Source: CAZUTK01 sp964623265
Lineage (GTDB): Bacteria > Electryoneota > B3-LCP
Reading direction: 5' to 3'
Assembly (NCBI GenBank): GCA_964623265.1
Contig: CAZUTK010000041.1
Span: 1 to 29,513, forward strand
DNA: 29,513 bases
Part shown: positions 14,373 through 22,341 of the stretch, in pieces
Numbering within the stretch: position 1 is the first letter of the stretch
Layout of the letters: every line of letters starts with the position of its first letter
Notes under the pieces: generated by a model
What the model was told of the DNA's origin: nothing
What the model saw: the letters and a program-made list of their open reading frames with translations, nothing else
Database searches by the model: none
Translations under genes and position numbers: made by a program

Positions 14373-16640
14373 ATGTTTCAACGATCGCTGAAATATTATT
14401 TTTCGACGTGGATGCTTTACAGCATCGCGATCGCATCTCTGTCTTTGAACGCCGCTTACGCATCTTCGCTGAATACGCTTCGCTTGGGGGTGACTCCGCA
14501 GAAGACCCGACTGGTTTTCGAGTTGGACCGCACGACACCGTATCAGGTTGATTTCGACGACTCGACAGCCCGAGTTTCTTTTGATGCGCTGACCGTAACA
14601 CCGGAAGTTGTGAATACTTTTAGAAACGGATTAGGAGGATTACTCGATCAGATTGACTATAAAACAGTGGATGGAAAAACTACGTTTACATTGAGCATCA
14701 AGGATCATTTCCACCTGCGCTATTTCGACCTGGTCGCCCCCACCCGCGTCGTCGTGGACTTCTATCCCCGCGAAGAGGAACCGGAATTAGCCAGTACGAC
14801 GCTTGCACCGGCCGTAGCACCCCCTGCACCTTTAGAAGAATCCACAAAACAAGAGATTTCAACGCAAGAACCGACGCAACCCATCGCATCAGCGACTGAG
14901 GAAACGATCGGGATGCCGGATTCAACGAATCTTGCAAACGTGCCCGACGATTTAGCATCAGAGCAAGCAATGAGCGGGACAGATGCCGGATCCGCGGCGG
15001 AAGAACCTACTCAGCGCTTGGTCAACACCGCGAAATTAAATGAGAATCGCGGTCGTTCGCGCATATTGCTCATCGGAGCGTTGGGAATCGTCGGATTGCT
15101 TGCGGTGTCTGCGCTCATTTTAAGGCGAAAGCCGACGAAAAAAGAGAAAATCCAGCCGCGTTTCGATACCAAATTCGATACCAAAACAGAAACGCCCGCC
15201 GTCCCAGAGATGCAAATCGAATTTGTGGAAACGGAAACCGTCGCACAAGTGCAGACGCATTCTCATTCTGCAAACGAAGGGGAAGTGGCTGGCGAAAGAC
15301 CGCAGGAATGGACGGAAGAAACGGCTCAGCAAATCGAATCTCCAAGCGATGAAAGCAAGATCAGCGATTTGGATCTGCGCAATGTGAAAGCAGAACTTTT
15401 CATCAAACCGGATGACACCACCGAATGGAAAGAACCGGATCCTATCAGCGCATTGGAACCGCCCCCCATCGAATCGGCTGTTGAAGGCAAATTCGAAGCG
15501 GAAATAAAGAATTCGCAATCACAAGATGAGATACAACCGCAGATTCCACTGACTGAAGAAAAAAGTGATCCATCCTTCCGTCTGGACGAGTTGACGCTTC
15601 CTGAAGAGATGGGCATCGAAGAAAAACCTGAAATAGCAGAAGAACAGATGAGTGAAGTTCCGATTTCGCAACAGCGGGTCAATCTCGAAAACGCGATCCC
15701 TGAATTACGCATTGAAGATGGAACACTCATCTGGCCGGTCCATCTGTTGGATGGAGGCAGAGACGGACGGATACTGGTGGTGGATGATGAAGCGGATATC
15801 GTCAAACCCATTGAAGAATATCTGACGTCTCAAGGCTTTGAAGTCCTGGGTTTGACGAACAGCGCGGCGGCATTGGAAAAGTATGCGGATTGGCACCCGG
15901 ACTTGATCATTCTGGATGTGGCGATGCCGAAACTTTCAGGCGTGGATTTTGTAAAAGAAATCCGCAAAGAGGAGAAGCACCGCAAAGTAATTTTTTTAAG
16001 CGGAAAAACCGAACGGGATACGGTCGAAGCGGCTTTTGCACCGGAATTGCAGATCGGGCTTTACGAATTCTTCAAGAAACCGGTCCTGCTGGAACAAATC
16101 GGCGGACGCGTGAAGGATTACTTCCTGGCGGCTCAGGAAGTGCTGCAATTGAACCTCACCGACCAGCTGTCCTTCAGCGAAACAATCGAACATCTCTCCC
16201 CCCACCAGCTCGTAGCGCTGCACAGCTTCCTCTGGGATAGAATTTTCGAGGTATCCGCAGAGTTTTTGGGTAGACGAATCGAACCATTCTTTATCACAGA
16301 CCGCATGGAACCAGCGACGGAATATATGCGCCGAATGGGCTGTCAAGAGAGAAGAGACTACTGCATCGCTCGAGTCTGCATCGTCTCCAATCCGCTCTGC
16401 GCCTCCAATAGACTTCGAGCGGAACTCGAGATTATGCGTCAAATTCTCCAAGAATTTCGTGAAGAATATCTTGCGCGTATCCATCGCGGCGTGACCACTG
16501 AAGAACCCGAAATACCTGCCCCGCGCAAGAAGCGTGCGCCGAAGAGAACCCGTAAAAAGGAACTTGTGGAATCCGAAGCTGCCGTTGAGGCGCCGCCACG
16601 AAAGACGGTGAAAAAAAACGTAGCAGCCAGAAAACGATAA
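14373..16640 (+). CDS. AMIN domain - transmembrane - response-regulator receiver protein
   Basis: A 755-residue protein with an unusual domain order. A signal peptide (1-30, cleavage likely at AYA) precedes an AMIN-like domain (32-131: RLGVTPQKTRLVFELD ... APTRVVVDFY), a type that binds peptidoglycan or envelope complexes in AmiC and PilQ. An acidic linker leads to one membrane helix (231-250) followed by basic RRKPTKKEK, predicting N-out/C-in topology. The cytoplasmic part has a long acidic linker, then a receiver domain (468-585) with all key residues: D471/D472, phospho-acceptor D515, S543 and K569. A helical region (590-700) holds C657, C664, C669 and C676, then a Lys/Arg/Pro-rich tail. 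ATG 14373 is chosen for its Shine-Dalgarno, promoter and signal peptide over in-frame 14157. No recognised DNA-binding output domain. Function unknown; probably envelope-linked signalling. Confidence 0.85.
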   Translation: MFQRSLKYYFSTWMLYSIAIASLSLNAAYASSLNTLRLGVTPQKTRLVFELDRTTPYQVDFDDSTARVSFDALTVTPEVVNTFRNGLGGLLDQIDYKTVDGKTTFTLSIKDHFHLRYFDLVAPTRVVVDFYPREEEPELASTTLAPAVAPPAPLEESTKQEISTQEPTQPIASATEETIGMPDSTNLANVPDDLASEQAMSGTDAGSAAEEPTQRLVNTAKLNENRGRSRILLIGALGIVGLLAVSALILRRKPTKKEKIQPRFDTKFDTKTETPAVPEMQIEFVETETVAQVQTHSHSANEGEVAGERPQEWTEETAQQIESPSDESKISDLDLRNVKAELFIKPDDTTEWKEPDPISALEPPPIESAVEGKFEAEIKNSQSQDEIQPQIPLTEEKSDPSFRLDELTLPEEMGIEEKPEIAEEQMSEVPISQQRVNLENAIPELRIEDGTLIWPVHLLDGGRDGRILVVDDEADIVKPIEEYLTSQGFEVLGLTNSAAALEKYADWHPDLIILDVAMPKLSGVDFVKEIRKEEKHRKVIFLSGKTERDTVEAAFAPELQIGLYEFFKKPVLLEQIGGRVKDYFLAAQEVLQLNLTDQLSFSETIEHLSPHQLVALHSFLWDRIFEVSAEFLGRRIEPFFITDRMEPATEYMRRMGCQERRDYCIARVCIVSNPLCASNRLRAELEIMRQILQEFREEYLARIHRGVTTEEPEIPAPRKKRAPKRTRKKELVESEAAVEAPPRKTVKKNVAARKR

Positions 16641-16690
16641 ATCCGCATCATCCACGCTTGCGGTAACTGTTCTATACCCAGGTCCATTCG

Positions 16691-16706
16691 AGAGGAGAAG
16701 ACTATA
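16691..16706 (+). promoter_or_regulatory. Shine-Dalgarno and probable ATA start of kdsB
   Basis: AGAGGAGAAG (16691-16700) is the best ribosome-binding sequence in the gap after the receiver gene. Six bases beyond its AGGAG core is ATA (16704-16706), in frame with kdsB. The frame contains no ATG, GTG or TTG between the upstream stop (16638) and ATG 16824, and the latter would remove the essential N-terminal motif. CTG at 16710 is the other candidate. Confidence 0.5.
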
Positions 16707-17501
16707 CCACTGGACAACAATTCCCGCGTTCCATTTCAGGGTACCGCCATCGGTGTCATCCCCGCTCGCAACGCTTCCACTCGTTTCCCCAATAAGCCTC
16801 TCGCCGTCATCCAGGGTATCCCTATGATCTGCTGGACCATTGCGCGAGCGAGCCGGGCACGCGGTCTCGGCGATGTCTTCGTCGCAGCGGAAGACCCGGA
16901 AACTGTCGCGGCAGTCCGAAAACAGGGCTTCAAAGCGGAACTGGTGCGAGGCGTATTCAAGACCGGCAGCGATCGCGTCGCTTTCGCCGCGCGCAGCTCC
17001 AATGCACCGGTAATTGTCAACATTCAGGCGGATGAGCCGCTGATTGAACCAGCGATGATTGATCAAGCGCTATGGCTTCTGGAATCGCATCTCGAATTCG
17101 ATGTTACCACCGCCGTCCGTCCCATCCGCGACTACGTGGAATATGCGAATCCGAATTGCGTCAAGACGGTGCTCGATCAGAATCACCGCTGTCTCTACTT
17201 CTCCAGATCCCCGCTGCCGGCGATTCGGAAGGCTTCACCAGATCATACTCTGCCTGAAGGAATTCCCTTTTACAAGCATCTCGGTTTGTACTGCTTTCGA
17301 AGAGAAGCGCTGATTAAATTCGGCCGAACGGAGGAATCTCCTCTGGAACGGTGCGAGGGATTGGAGCAACTGCGCATTCTCGAATGGGGCGGCGCTATCG
17401 GAGCGGTTGTCACTTCGTCCACCGCGCCGGATGTCAATTCACCCGAGGATTTGCTGGCGGTTCAGGATTATATGAAGATGCATAACATCCAATATACATA
17501 A
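16704..17501 (+). CDS. kdsB: 3-deoxy-manno-octulosonate cytidylyltransferase (CMP-Kdo synthetase)
   Basis: Uses CTP to activate Kdo to CMP-Kdo, the rate-limiting sugar donor for lipopolysaccharide inner core. Numbering from the ATA codon, the nucleotide-binding motif is IPARNASTRFPNKP (P20-R22, K31), followed by GSDR (88-91), NIQADEP with metal-binding D110 (canonical QGDEP), YFSRSPLP, KHLGLYCF and LEQLRILE. The reading frame needs bases upstream of ATG 16824 to include the first motif, so the gene starts at a non-standard codon: ATA 16704 (265 residues) or CTG 16710. A base error in an original ATG is an alternative. pyrG follows after 8 bases, supplying its CTP. The product identity is secure; the exact start is not. 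Confidence 0.9.
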   Translation: MPLDNNSRVPFQGTAIGVIPARNASTRFPNKPLAVIQGIPMICWTIARASRARGLGDVFVAAEDPETVAAVRKQGFKAELVRGVFKTGSDRVAFAARSSNAPVIVNIQADEPLIEPAMIDQALWLLESHLEFDVTTAVRPIRDYVEYANPNCVKTVLDQNHRCLYFSRSPLPAIRKASPDHTLPEGIPFYKHLGLYCFRREALIKFGRTEESPLERCEGLEQLRILEWGGAIGAVVTSSTAPDVNSPEDLLAVQDYMKMHNIQYT

Positions 17502-17509
17502 TTGACTCC

Positions 17510-19132
17510 ATGAAAGATAAAACCAAGTACATCTTCATCACAGGCGGAGTGGTTTCCTCCCTGGGAAAAGGCATAGCTGCGTCGTCCATCGGGCTTCTGC
17601 TGAAATCCCGTGGCCTTTCCGTAACTCTCCTGAAATTGGATCCTTATATCAATGTGGATCCGGGAACGATGAGCCCATATCAACACGGGGAGGTGTTCGT
17701 CACGGATGACGGGGCGGAAACCGATCTGGATCTGGGACATTACGAGCGCTTCATTGATGTGGATATGAAGCATTTCAATAATGCCACGACCGGCCAGGTC
17801 TATCATACCGTCATAGAGAAAGAGCGGCGCGGCGATTATCTCGGCGGAACGGTTCAGGTGATCCCCCACATCACGGATGAGATCATGTCCCGCATCCGCG
17901 CCGCGGCTCACAGCAACGGCGACCGCGACGTTTTGATCACCGAAATCGGCGGTACGGTCGGCGACATCGAATCGCTCCCTTTCCTTGAAGCCATCCGTCA
18001 GCTGGGGCTCGAAGTCGGCCGCGATAATGTCCTTTACATCCATCTGACTCTGGTTCCGTTCATCCGCGCCGCTAACGAGTTGAAAACCAAACCCACGCAG
18101 CACTCGGTGAAAGAGCTGCGCGAAATCGGAATCCAACCCGATATCCTCCTATGCCGTTCCGAAGGTCCTTTGAACCGCAATCTAAGGGAAAAGATCGGCT
18201 TGTTCTGCAATGTCAAGGCGGAAGAGGTAATCGAAGCCCGCGATGTAGAGTCCATTTACGAAGTCCCCATTATGCTGGAGCAGAACGGGCTGGGCAAACT
18301 GCTGGTGGAAAAGCTGCGTTTGGAAAGCAAAAATCCGGACCTGAGGGAATGGAGCAGTTTCGTCGCGCGTGTGAAGGAACCTACTCGCCGCGTGCGGATC
18401 GGCATATGCGGCAAATATGTCGAATTGCGGGATGCGTACAAATCCATCATAGAAGCGTTTGTTCACGCCGGATCCGTCAACGACGCGCGAGTGGAACTCG
18501 AATGGCTGATCGCCGAAGACCTGCAAAAGGGATGCAATCCGACGAAAATGGAGCAGATTCACGGCCTTCTGGTCCCCGGTGGGTTCGGTGAACGCGGCAT
18601 CGAAGGAAAAGCCAATGCCATCCGCTATGTGCGCGAAAATGGAATCCCTTTCTTCGGTATTTGTTTGGGTCTGCAAGTCGCAGTCATAGAATTTGCGCGC
18701 AACGTTTGCGGATTGGAAGGCGCCGACAGCCGGGAGTTTCACAAGGACACCCCCCATCCTGTCATTGATTACCAGCCTGGCCAGGAAGGGATTCAACGGA
18801 TGGGCGGAACGATGCGCCTGGGTTCCTACCCATGCGACTTGAAAAAGGATACCCTCGCTTACCGCATCTATCAGGCGGAGCGCATTCACGAGCGCCATCG
18901 TCATCGCTTTGAAGTCAACAATCAGTACATTCCGGTGCTGGCGGAAAAAGGGCTGGTTTTTTCAGGAATCTGTCCGGATAACAATCTGGTCGAAATCATC
19001 GAACTTCCGAATCATCCCTGGTACCTGGCGGTTCAGTTCCATCCGGAACTGCGTTCCCGGGTGGCGCGCCCGCATCCGATTTTTGTAGATTTTGTCCGAG
19101 CTGCGTTGGAACATCTGCAGACGAGTCGCTGA
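17510..19132 (+). CDS. pyrG: CTP synthase (glutamine-hydrolysing)
   Basis: A 540-residue enzyme converting UTP, ATP and glutamine to CTP. The N-terminal synthetase domain starts with YIFITGGVVSSLGKG (P-loop K20) and contains KLDPYINVDPGTM and the QHGEVFVTDDGAE loop. The C-terminal class I glutamine amidotransferase domain has the oxyanion segment PGGFGERG, nucleophile C385 in FFGICLGLQ, and H511/E513 in FHPE. All catalytic residues are present and the length is typical. It lies between kdsB and kdsA; its stop shares one base with the kdsA start (TGATG), implying coupled translation. Adjacent kdsB and pyrG are also seen in Chlamydia, matching CTP demand for CMP-Kdo. Confidence 0.98.
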   Translation: MKDKTKYIFITGGVVSSLGKGIAASSIGLLLKSRGLSVTLLKLDPYINVDPGTMSPYQHGEVFVTDDGAETDLDLGHYERFIDVDMKHFNNATTGQVYHTVIEKERRGDYLGGTVQVIPHITDEIMSRIRAAAHSNGDRDVLITEIGGTVGDIESLPFLEAIRQLGLEVGRDNVLYIHLTLVPFIRAANELKTKPTQHSVKELREIGIQPDILLCRSEGPLNRNLREKIGLFCNVKAEEVIEARDVESIYEVPIMLEQNGLGKLLVEKLRLESKNPDLREWSSFVARVKEPTRRVRIGICGKYVELRDAYKSIIEAFVHAGSVNDARVELEWLIAEDLQKGCNPTKMEQIHGLLVPGGFGERGIEGKANAIRYVRENGIPFFGICLGLQVAVIEFARNVCGLEGADSREFHKDTPHPVIDYQPGQEGIQRMGGTMRLGSYPCDLKKDTLAYRIYQAERIHERHRHRFEVNNQYIPVLAEKGLVFSGICPDNNLVEIIELPNHPWYLAVQFHPELRSRVARPHPIFVDFVRAALEHLQTSR

Positions 19133-19953
19133 TGAATCCCGTAAGAGTGGGAAATATCTGGATCGGCACTGGTCACCCGCCGGTTCTCATCGCTGGTCCC
19201 TGCGTGATTGAATCCCTTGAATCCTTATTGGAAACTGGATCCCGTATCCGCGACTATGCCGCTGAAAATGGCTTCCCTTACATTCTGAAATCTTCCTTTG
19301 ATAAAGCCAATCGCACTTCCCGCGAATCGTTCCGCGGTCCCGGTTTGGAAAAAGGGCTGGAATACCTCTCCCGCGCCAGAGAAACCGTCGGTGTCCCCGT
19401 CTTGACGGATGTTCATCTGCCGGAACAGGCTGAGATCGCCGCGCAGGCGGTGGACTGTCTGCAGATCCCCGCGTTCCTTTGCAGACAGACGGAGTTAATC
19501 GAAGCGGCGGCGAAAACAAATTTGCCCTTGAATATCAAGAAAGGGCAGTTTCTCGCGCCGGAGGCTATGCGATTCGCGGTGGAGAAAGCTCAAGCCGTCG
19601 GCGGAGGCGGCGTCTTGTTGACAGAGCGCGGCACATGCTTCGGTTACGGCGATTTGGTCGTGGATTTGCGTTCTCTTCTAATTCTTTCGGATTTCCAAGT
19701 TCCGGTCATTTTCGACGCGACGCACAGCGCGCAGAAGCCGGCGGGAGGCAAAACCACCGGCGGCGAACGTAGATTTATCAGACCCCTGGCAGCAGGAGCG
19801 GCGGCAACCGGCACCATCAGTGGACTTTTTTTAGAAGTCCATCCGAATCCCGTGCGCGCTCTCAGCGATGCCGCCACACAATTTCCTTTGCAAGAACTTC
19901 AAACTTTTTTGCGCGACCTCCGCAAAATCTTCGACGCCGCCCTCCAGTCATAA
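19132..19953 (+). CDS. kdsA: 3-deoxy-8-phosphooctulonate synthase (Kdo8P synthase)
   Basis: A 273-residue TIM-barrel enzyme condensing phosphoenolpyruvate with arabinose-5-phosphate to Kdo-8-phosphate, the committed step toward Kdo. Motifs are LIAGPCVIES, KSSFDKANRTS, GPGLEKGLEYL, TDVHLPEQA, NIKKGQFL, DATHSAQ and LFLEVHPNP. C24 replaces the Asn of the E. coli enzyme and, with the His of DATHS, Glu of LEVHP and Asp of LSDAA, completes the metal site of the Aquifex-type, metal-dependent class. The Kdo8P phosphatase and arabinose-5-phosphate isomerase genes are not adjacent. Confidence 0.97.
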   Translation: MNPVRVGNIWIGTGHPPVLIAGPCVIESLESLLETGSRIRDYAAENGFPYILKSSFDKANRTSRESFRGPGLEKGLEYLSRARETVGVPVLTDVHLPEQAEIAAQAVDCLQIPAFLCRQTELIEAAAKTNLPLNIKKGQFLAPEAMRFAVEKAQAVGGGGVLLTERGTCFGYGDLVVDLRSLLILSDFQVPVIFDATHSAQKPAGGKTTGGERRFIRPLAAGAAATGTISGLFLEVHPNPVRALSDAATQFPLQELQTFLRDLRKIFDAALQS

Positions 19954-19959
19954 TCCACT

Positions 19960-21135
19960 ATGAAGAAAGTCCGACTGAAACGAGGTCAGGAACGCAGGCT
20001 GCTCGGCGGCAGCCTCTGGGTCTTCTCCAATCAAATTGACGATCCGATCAAAGATTACCAGCCTGGCGAGATCGTGCGCGTCACCGAACGCGGCGGGAGA
20101 TTCTTAGGTGTGGGCTACATCAATCCGCATTCCCTGATCGCCGTGCGCATTTTAACCCACGAAGACAGGGATATTGATCGGCAATTTTTCCTGGACCGTT
20201 TTCAAACTGCCAGATCGTTGCGCGAAAAAATTCTCCCTGACGAAGCGGCCGTCCGGGAAGTTTTCTCCGAATCGGATGGGTTGCCGGGATTCATCCTGGA
20301 CCGCTATGCCGACCGGTTCGTGTTGCAAATTTCCACGATCGGTATGGAGAAATTGAAAGCTATGATCGTTGATTGCATACAGGAAGTGTATCAGCCGGCA
20401 TCCCTGTATGAAAGATCGGACAGCTCCGCGCGTAAATTGGAAGGACTCGAACCGGTGACAGGTTTGATATCGGGCTTGAATCCGGATAAGCCTCACTGGG
20501 TGAACTTCGCCGGTATTCAACTTCCAGTCGACATCGTGCGCGGGCAGAAGACCGGGCTTTTTTTAGATCAACGCTGCAATCTCGAACAGATTGCCGCCAT
20601 CGCTCGGGGCGGCGTAGTTTTGGATGCGTTCAGTTACATCGGCGCTTGGGGTTTGAAAGCCGCGCGGGCGGGCGCTGAACAGGTCATCTTCCTGGATTCC
20701 TCCCAATGGGCGTTGGATCAAGCGATGAAAGCCGCCCGGCGAAATCGAGCGGCGTCTTCCTGTCGAGCATTGAAATCAGACGCTTTCGCAGCTTTGCAGC
20801 AATTCGCGCTGGAAAATCAACTATTCGACTTGATCATCCTGGATCCCCCATCTTTCATCCCTTCCAGATCGCACTTCAAAGACGGCTATAAAGGCTTTTT
20901 CGACCTGAACCAACGCGCGATGCGAATCGTAAGACTGGGCGGATTTCTTGTAAGCTGCTCTTGTTCGCATTTGCTGGGGGAAGCTGAATTCAACGAAATG
21001 CTGCGTACAGTCGCAAACCGCTGCGGCAGGAAGAGTATCCTTCTTTACAAAGGCAGGCAAGGTCCGGATCATCCGGTACTGCCCGCTATGCCGGAAACCG
21101 AATATCTCCATTGTTCTGTTCTCCAGGTCGTTTAA
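19960..21135 (+). CDS. rlmI: RlmI-like 23S rRNA m5C methyltransferase
   Basis: A 391-residue class I SAM-dependent methyltransferase. A PUA RNA-binding domain lies at about residues 2-75 (VRLKRGQERRLLGGSLWVF ... GEIVRVTERGG), a central domain (80-185) includes LPGFILDRYADRFVLQ, and the Rossmann methyltransferase domain follows (190-391): LFLDQRCN, VLDAFSYIGAWGLKA (SAM loop), LDPPSF and SCSCSH, where C333/C335 include the catalytic cysteine. Length and order match RlmI, which methylates C1962 of E. coli 23S rRNA; the target in this organism is inferred. It begins 6 bases after kdsA, so it is probably co-transcribed, with no evident functional link. Confidence 0.9.
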   Translation: MKKVRLKRGQERRLLGGSLWVFSNQIDDPIKDYQPGEIVRVTERGGRFLGVGYINPHSLIAVRILTHEDRDIDRQFFLDRFQTARSLREKILPDEAAVREVFSESDGLPGFILDRYADRFVLQISTIGMEKLKAMIVDCIQEVYQPASLYERSDSSARKLEGLEPVTGLISGLNPDKPHWVNFAGIQLPVDIVRGQKTGLFLDQRCNLEQIAAIARGGVVLDAFSYIGAWGLKAARAGAEQVIFLDSSQWALDQAMKAARRNRAASSCRALKSDAFAALQQFALENQLFDLIILDPPSFIPSRSHFKDGYKGFFDLNQRAMRIVRLGGFLVSCSCSHLLGEAEFNEMLRTVANRCGRKSILLYKGRQGPDHPVLPAMPETEYLHCSVLQVV

Positions 21136-21185
21136 TCGAAAAACTTTTCTTCAAAGAACGATCGAAATTTTATCCCACAAGCTGA

Positions 21186-22316
21186 ATGGAATCTGTGAAC
21201 CGAAGGCGCGAGATCATATCCTGGGCGGCATTGATCGCTTTCGTCGCCATTATCTACGCCACTCTGAATATCATCCCTATCTGGCGGGAAGAACTCGCGG
21301 AAAAATTCGGGGAAACGGTCTTCGCAACGATCACATATGGCGCAGCCGGCATCTTGAGCGCTCTGATTTTTTTCGTGATGATATTTCGGAACCATGAGAA
21401 GAAAATCCTCCCATACGTCGCTGTAATCTTCGTATTATGCGCACTGCACTATGTTATGACGCACTGGATCACCATTCCCGTGGAACAAATCCACTTCATC
21501 GAATATGCATTTGTCGGTTTTCTCTCCTATAATGCGCTGCGCCTTCGACTAAATGGTTGGGGTTTGATTTCAGCATCGCTGCTGCTGACCTATTTTTTCG
21601 GAATGGTGGACGAATGCATTCAGGGGAATTTGGCAAACCGCGTCGGCGAACAACGCGATATGTACTGGAACGGATTGGCGGGATTGATGGGTGTGATGAT
21701 CGCCGCCGCCGGACTAAAGTTGAAGGGAATATCGCGCGCCAAACTGCGCCTGTCGGTCAGCGTCCCCTTGTTGATCCTGCTGCTTTGTCTGCCGCTGCAG
21801 GGTTACTTCAATACAGCCATCGCGCAATTCGGCTATCTGATCGAAGATGAGTTCCGCGGAGTGGTGTTTCGATCGCGACTCAGACCGGAAGAACTGAAGC
21901 AGTACAGCGATAACATCGAATACTTCAAACGCGAAGTCGCACCGAAGGTAGGTACGGCTCGAATGGGCGAACTGCAGGCGTTGATAAACGATAAAATCCA
22001 CGAAGAAGCATTGGTGCACGCCTTTCGGCGCGCCGTCTATTATCGCAACGGGCATTTCCCAATCGCATACAAAGAGAACTTAATTCTCGATGGTTATTTC
22101 CGCAACTTCATCTCGGATACCCAACTTCATTGGAGCGAGGAGATCGTCGGTAATCTTAGAAACGCGATCGGGAATTTGGCGGATGCAACCTATGAATCCC
22201 CTGTCGCAGGGCATCTGATCACGAAATTCACCGCAGCGCAGATGTGGATCGTCATCTTCTTTTGTGAAGCCTTTATCATCGTAATTCTGCTTCGCTTACG
22301 TCGAATCGAAGAATAA
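21186..22316 (+). CDS. VanZ-like membrane protein with extra soluble domain
   Basis: A 376-residue membrane protein. The N-terminal half has about five hydrophobic helices and the VanZ-family signature: H103 and E106 (IHFIEYAF), D142/E143/Q146 (GMVDECIQG) and D158/N162 (RDMYWNGLAG). VanZ confers low-level teicoplanin resistance; most VanZ-like proteins have no known role. Unlike minimal VanZ proteins it continues with a further helix (about 188-208), a roughly 140-residue charged, non-membrane region (about 215-348) and a last helix (about 350-371). No strong Shine-Dalgarno precedes ATG 21186. It ends convergently with the RACo-like gene, 25 bases away, with no terminator visible. Confidence 0.8.
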   Translation: MESVNRRREIISWAALIAFVAIIYATLNIIPIWREELAEKFGETVFATITYGAAGILSALIFFVMIFRNHEKKILPYVAVIFVLCALHYVMTHWITIPVEQIHFIEYAFVGFLSYNALRLRLNGWGLISASLLLTYFFGMVDECIQGNLANRVGEQRDMYWNGLAGLMGVMIAAAGLKLKGISRAKLRLSVSVPLLILLLCLPLQGYFNTAIAQFGYLIEDEFRGVVFRSRLRPEELKQYSDNIEYFKREVAPKVGTARMGELQALINDKIHEEALVHAFRRAVYYRNGHFPIAYKENLILDGYFRNFISDTQLHWSEEIVGNLRNAIGNLADATYESPVAGHLITKFTAAQMWIVIFFCEAFIIVILLRLRRIEE

Positions 22317-22341
22317 TCCACACACCAGAATCCAATAAATA

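Noticed and set aside
15996..17066. A 356-codon open frame on the minus strand across the AMIN-receiver and kdsB genes
   Set aside because: It lies opposite two genes with clear conserved motifs, matches no family I recognise and is rich in residues typical of antisense reading. The plus-strand genes explain the sequence.
16824..17501. kdsB starting at ATG 16824
   Set aside because: This would delete the IPARNASTR nucleotide-binding motif, which is encoded in frame just upstream and is essential in the family.
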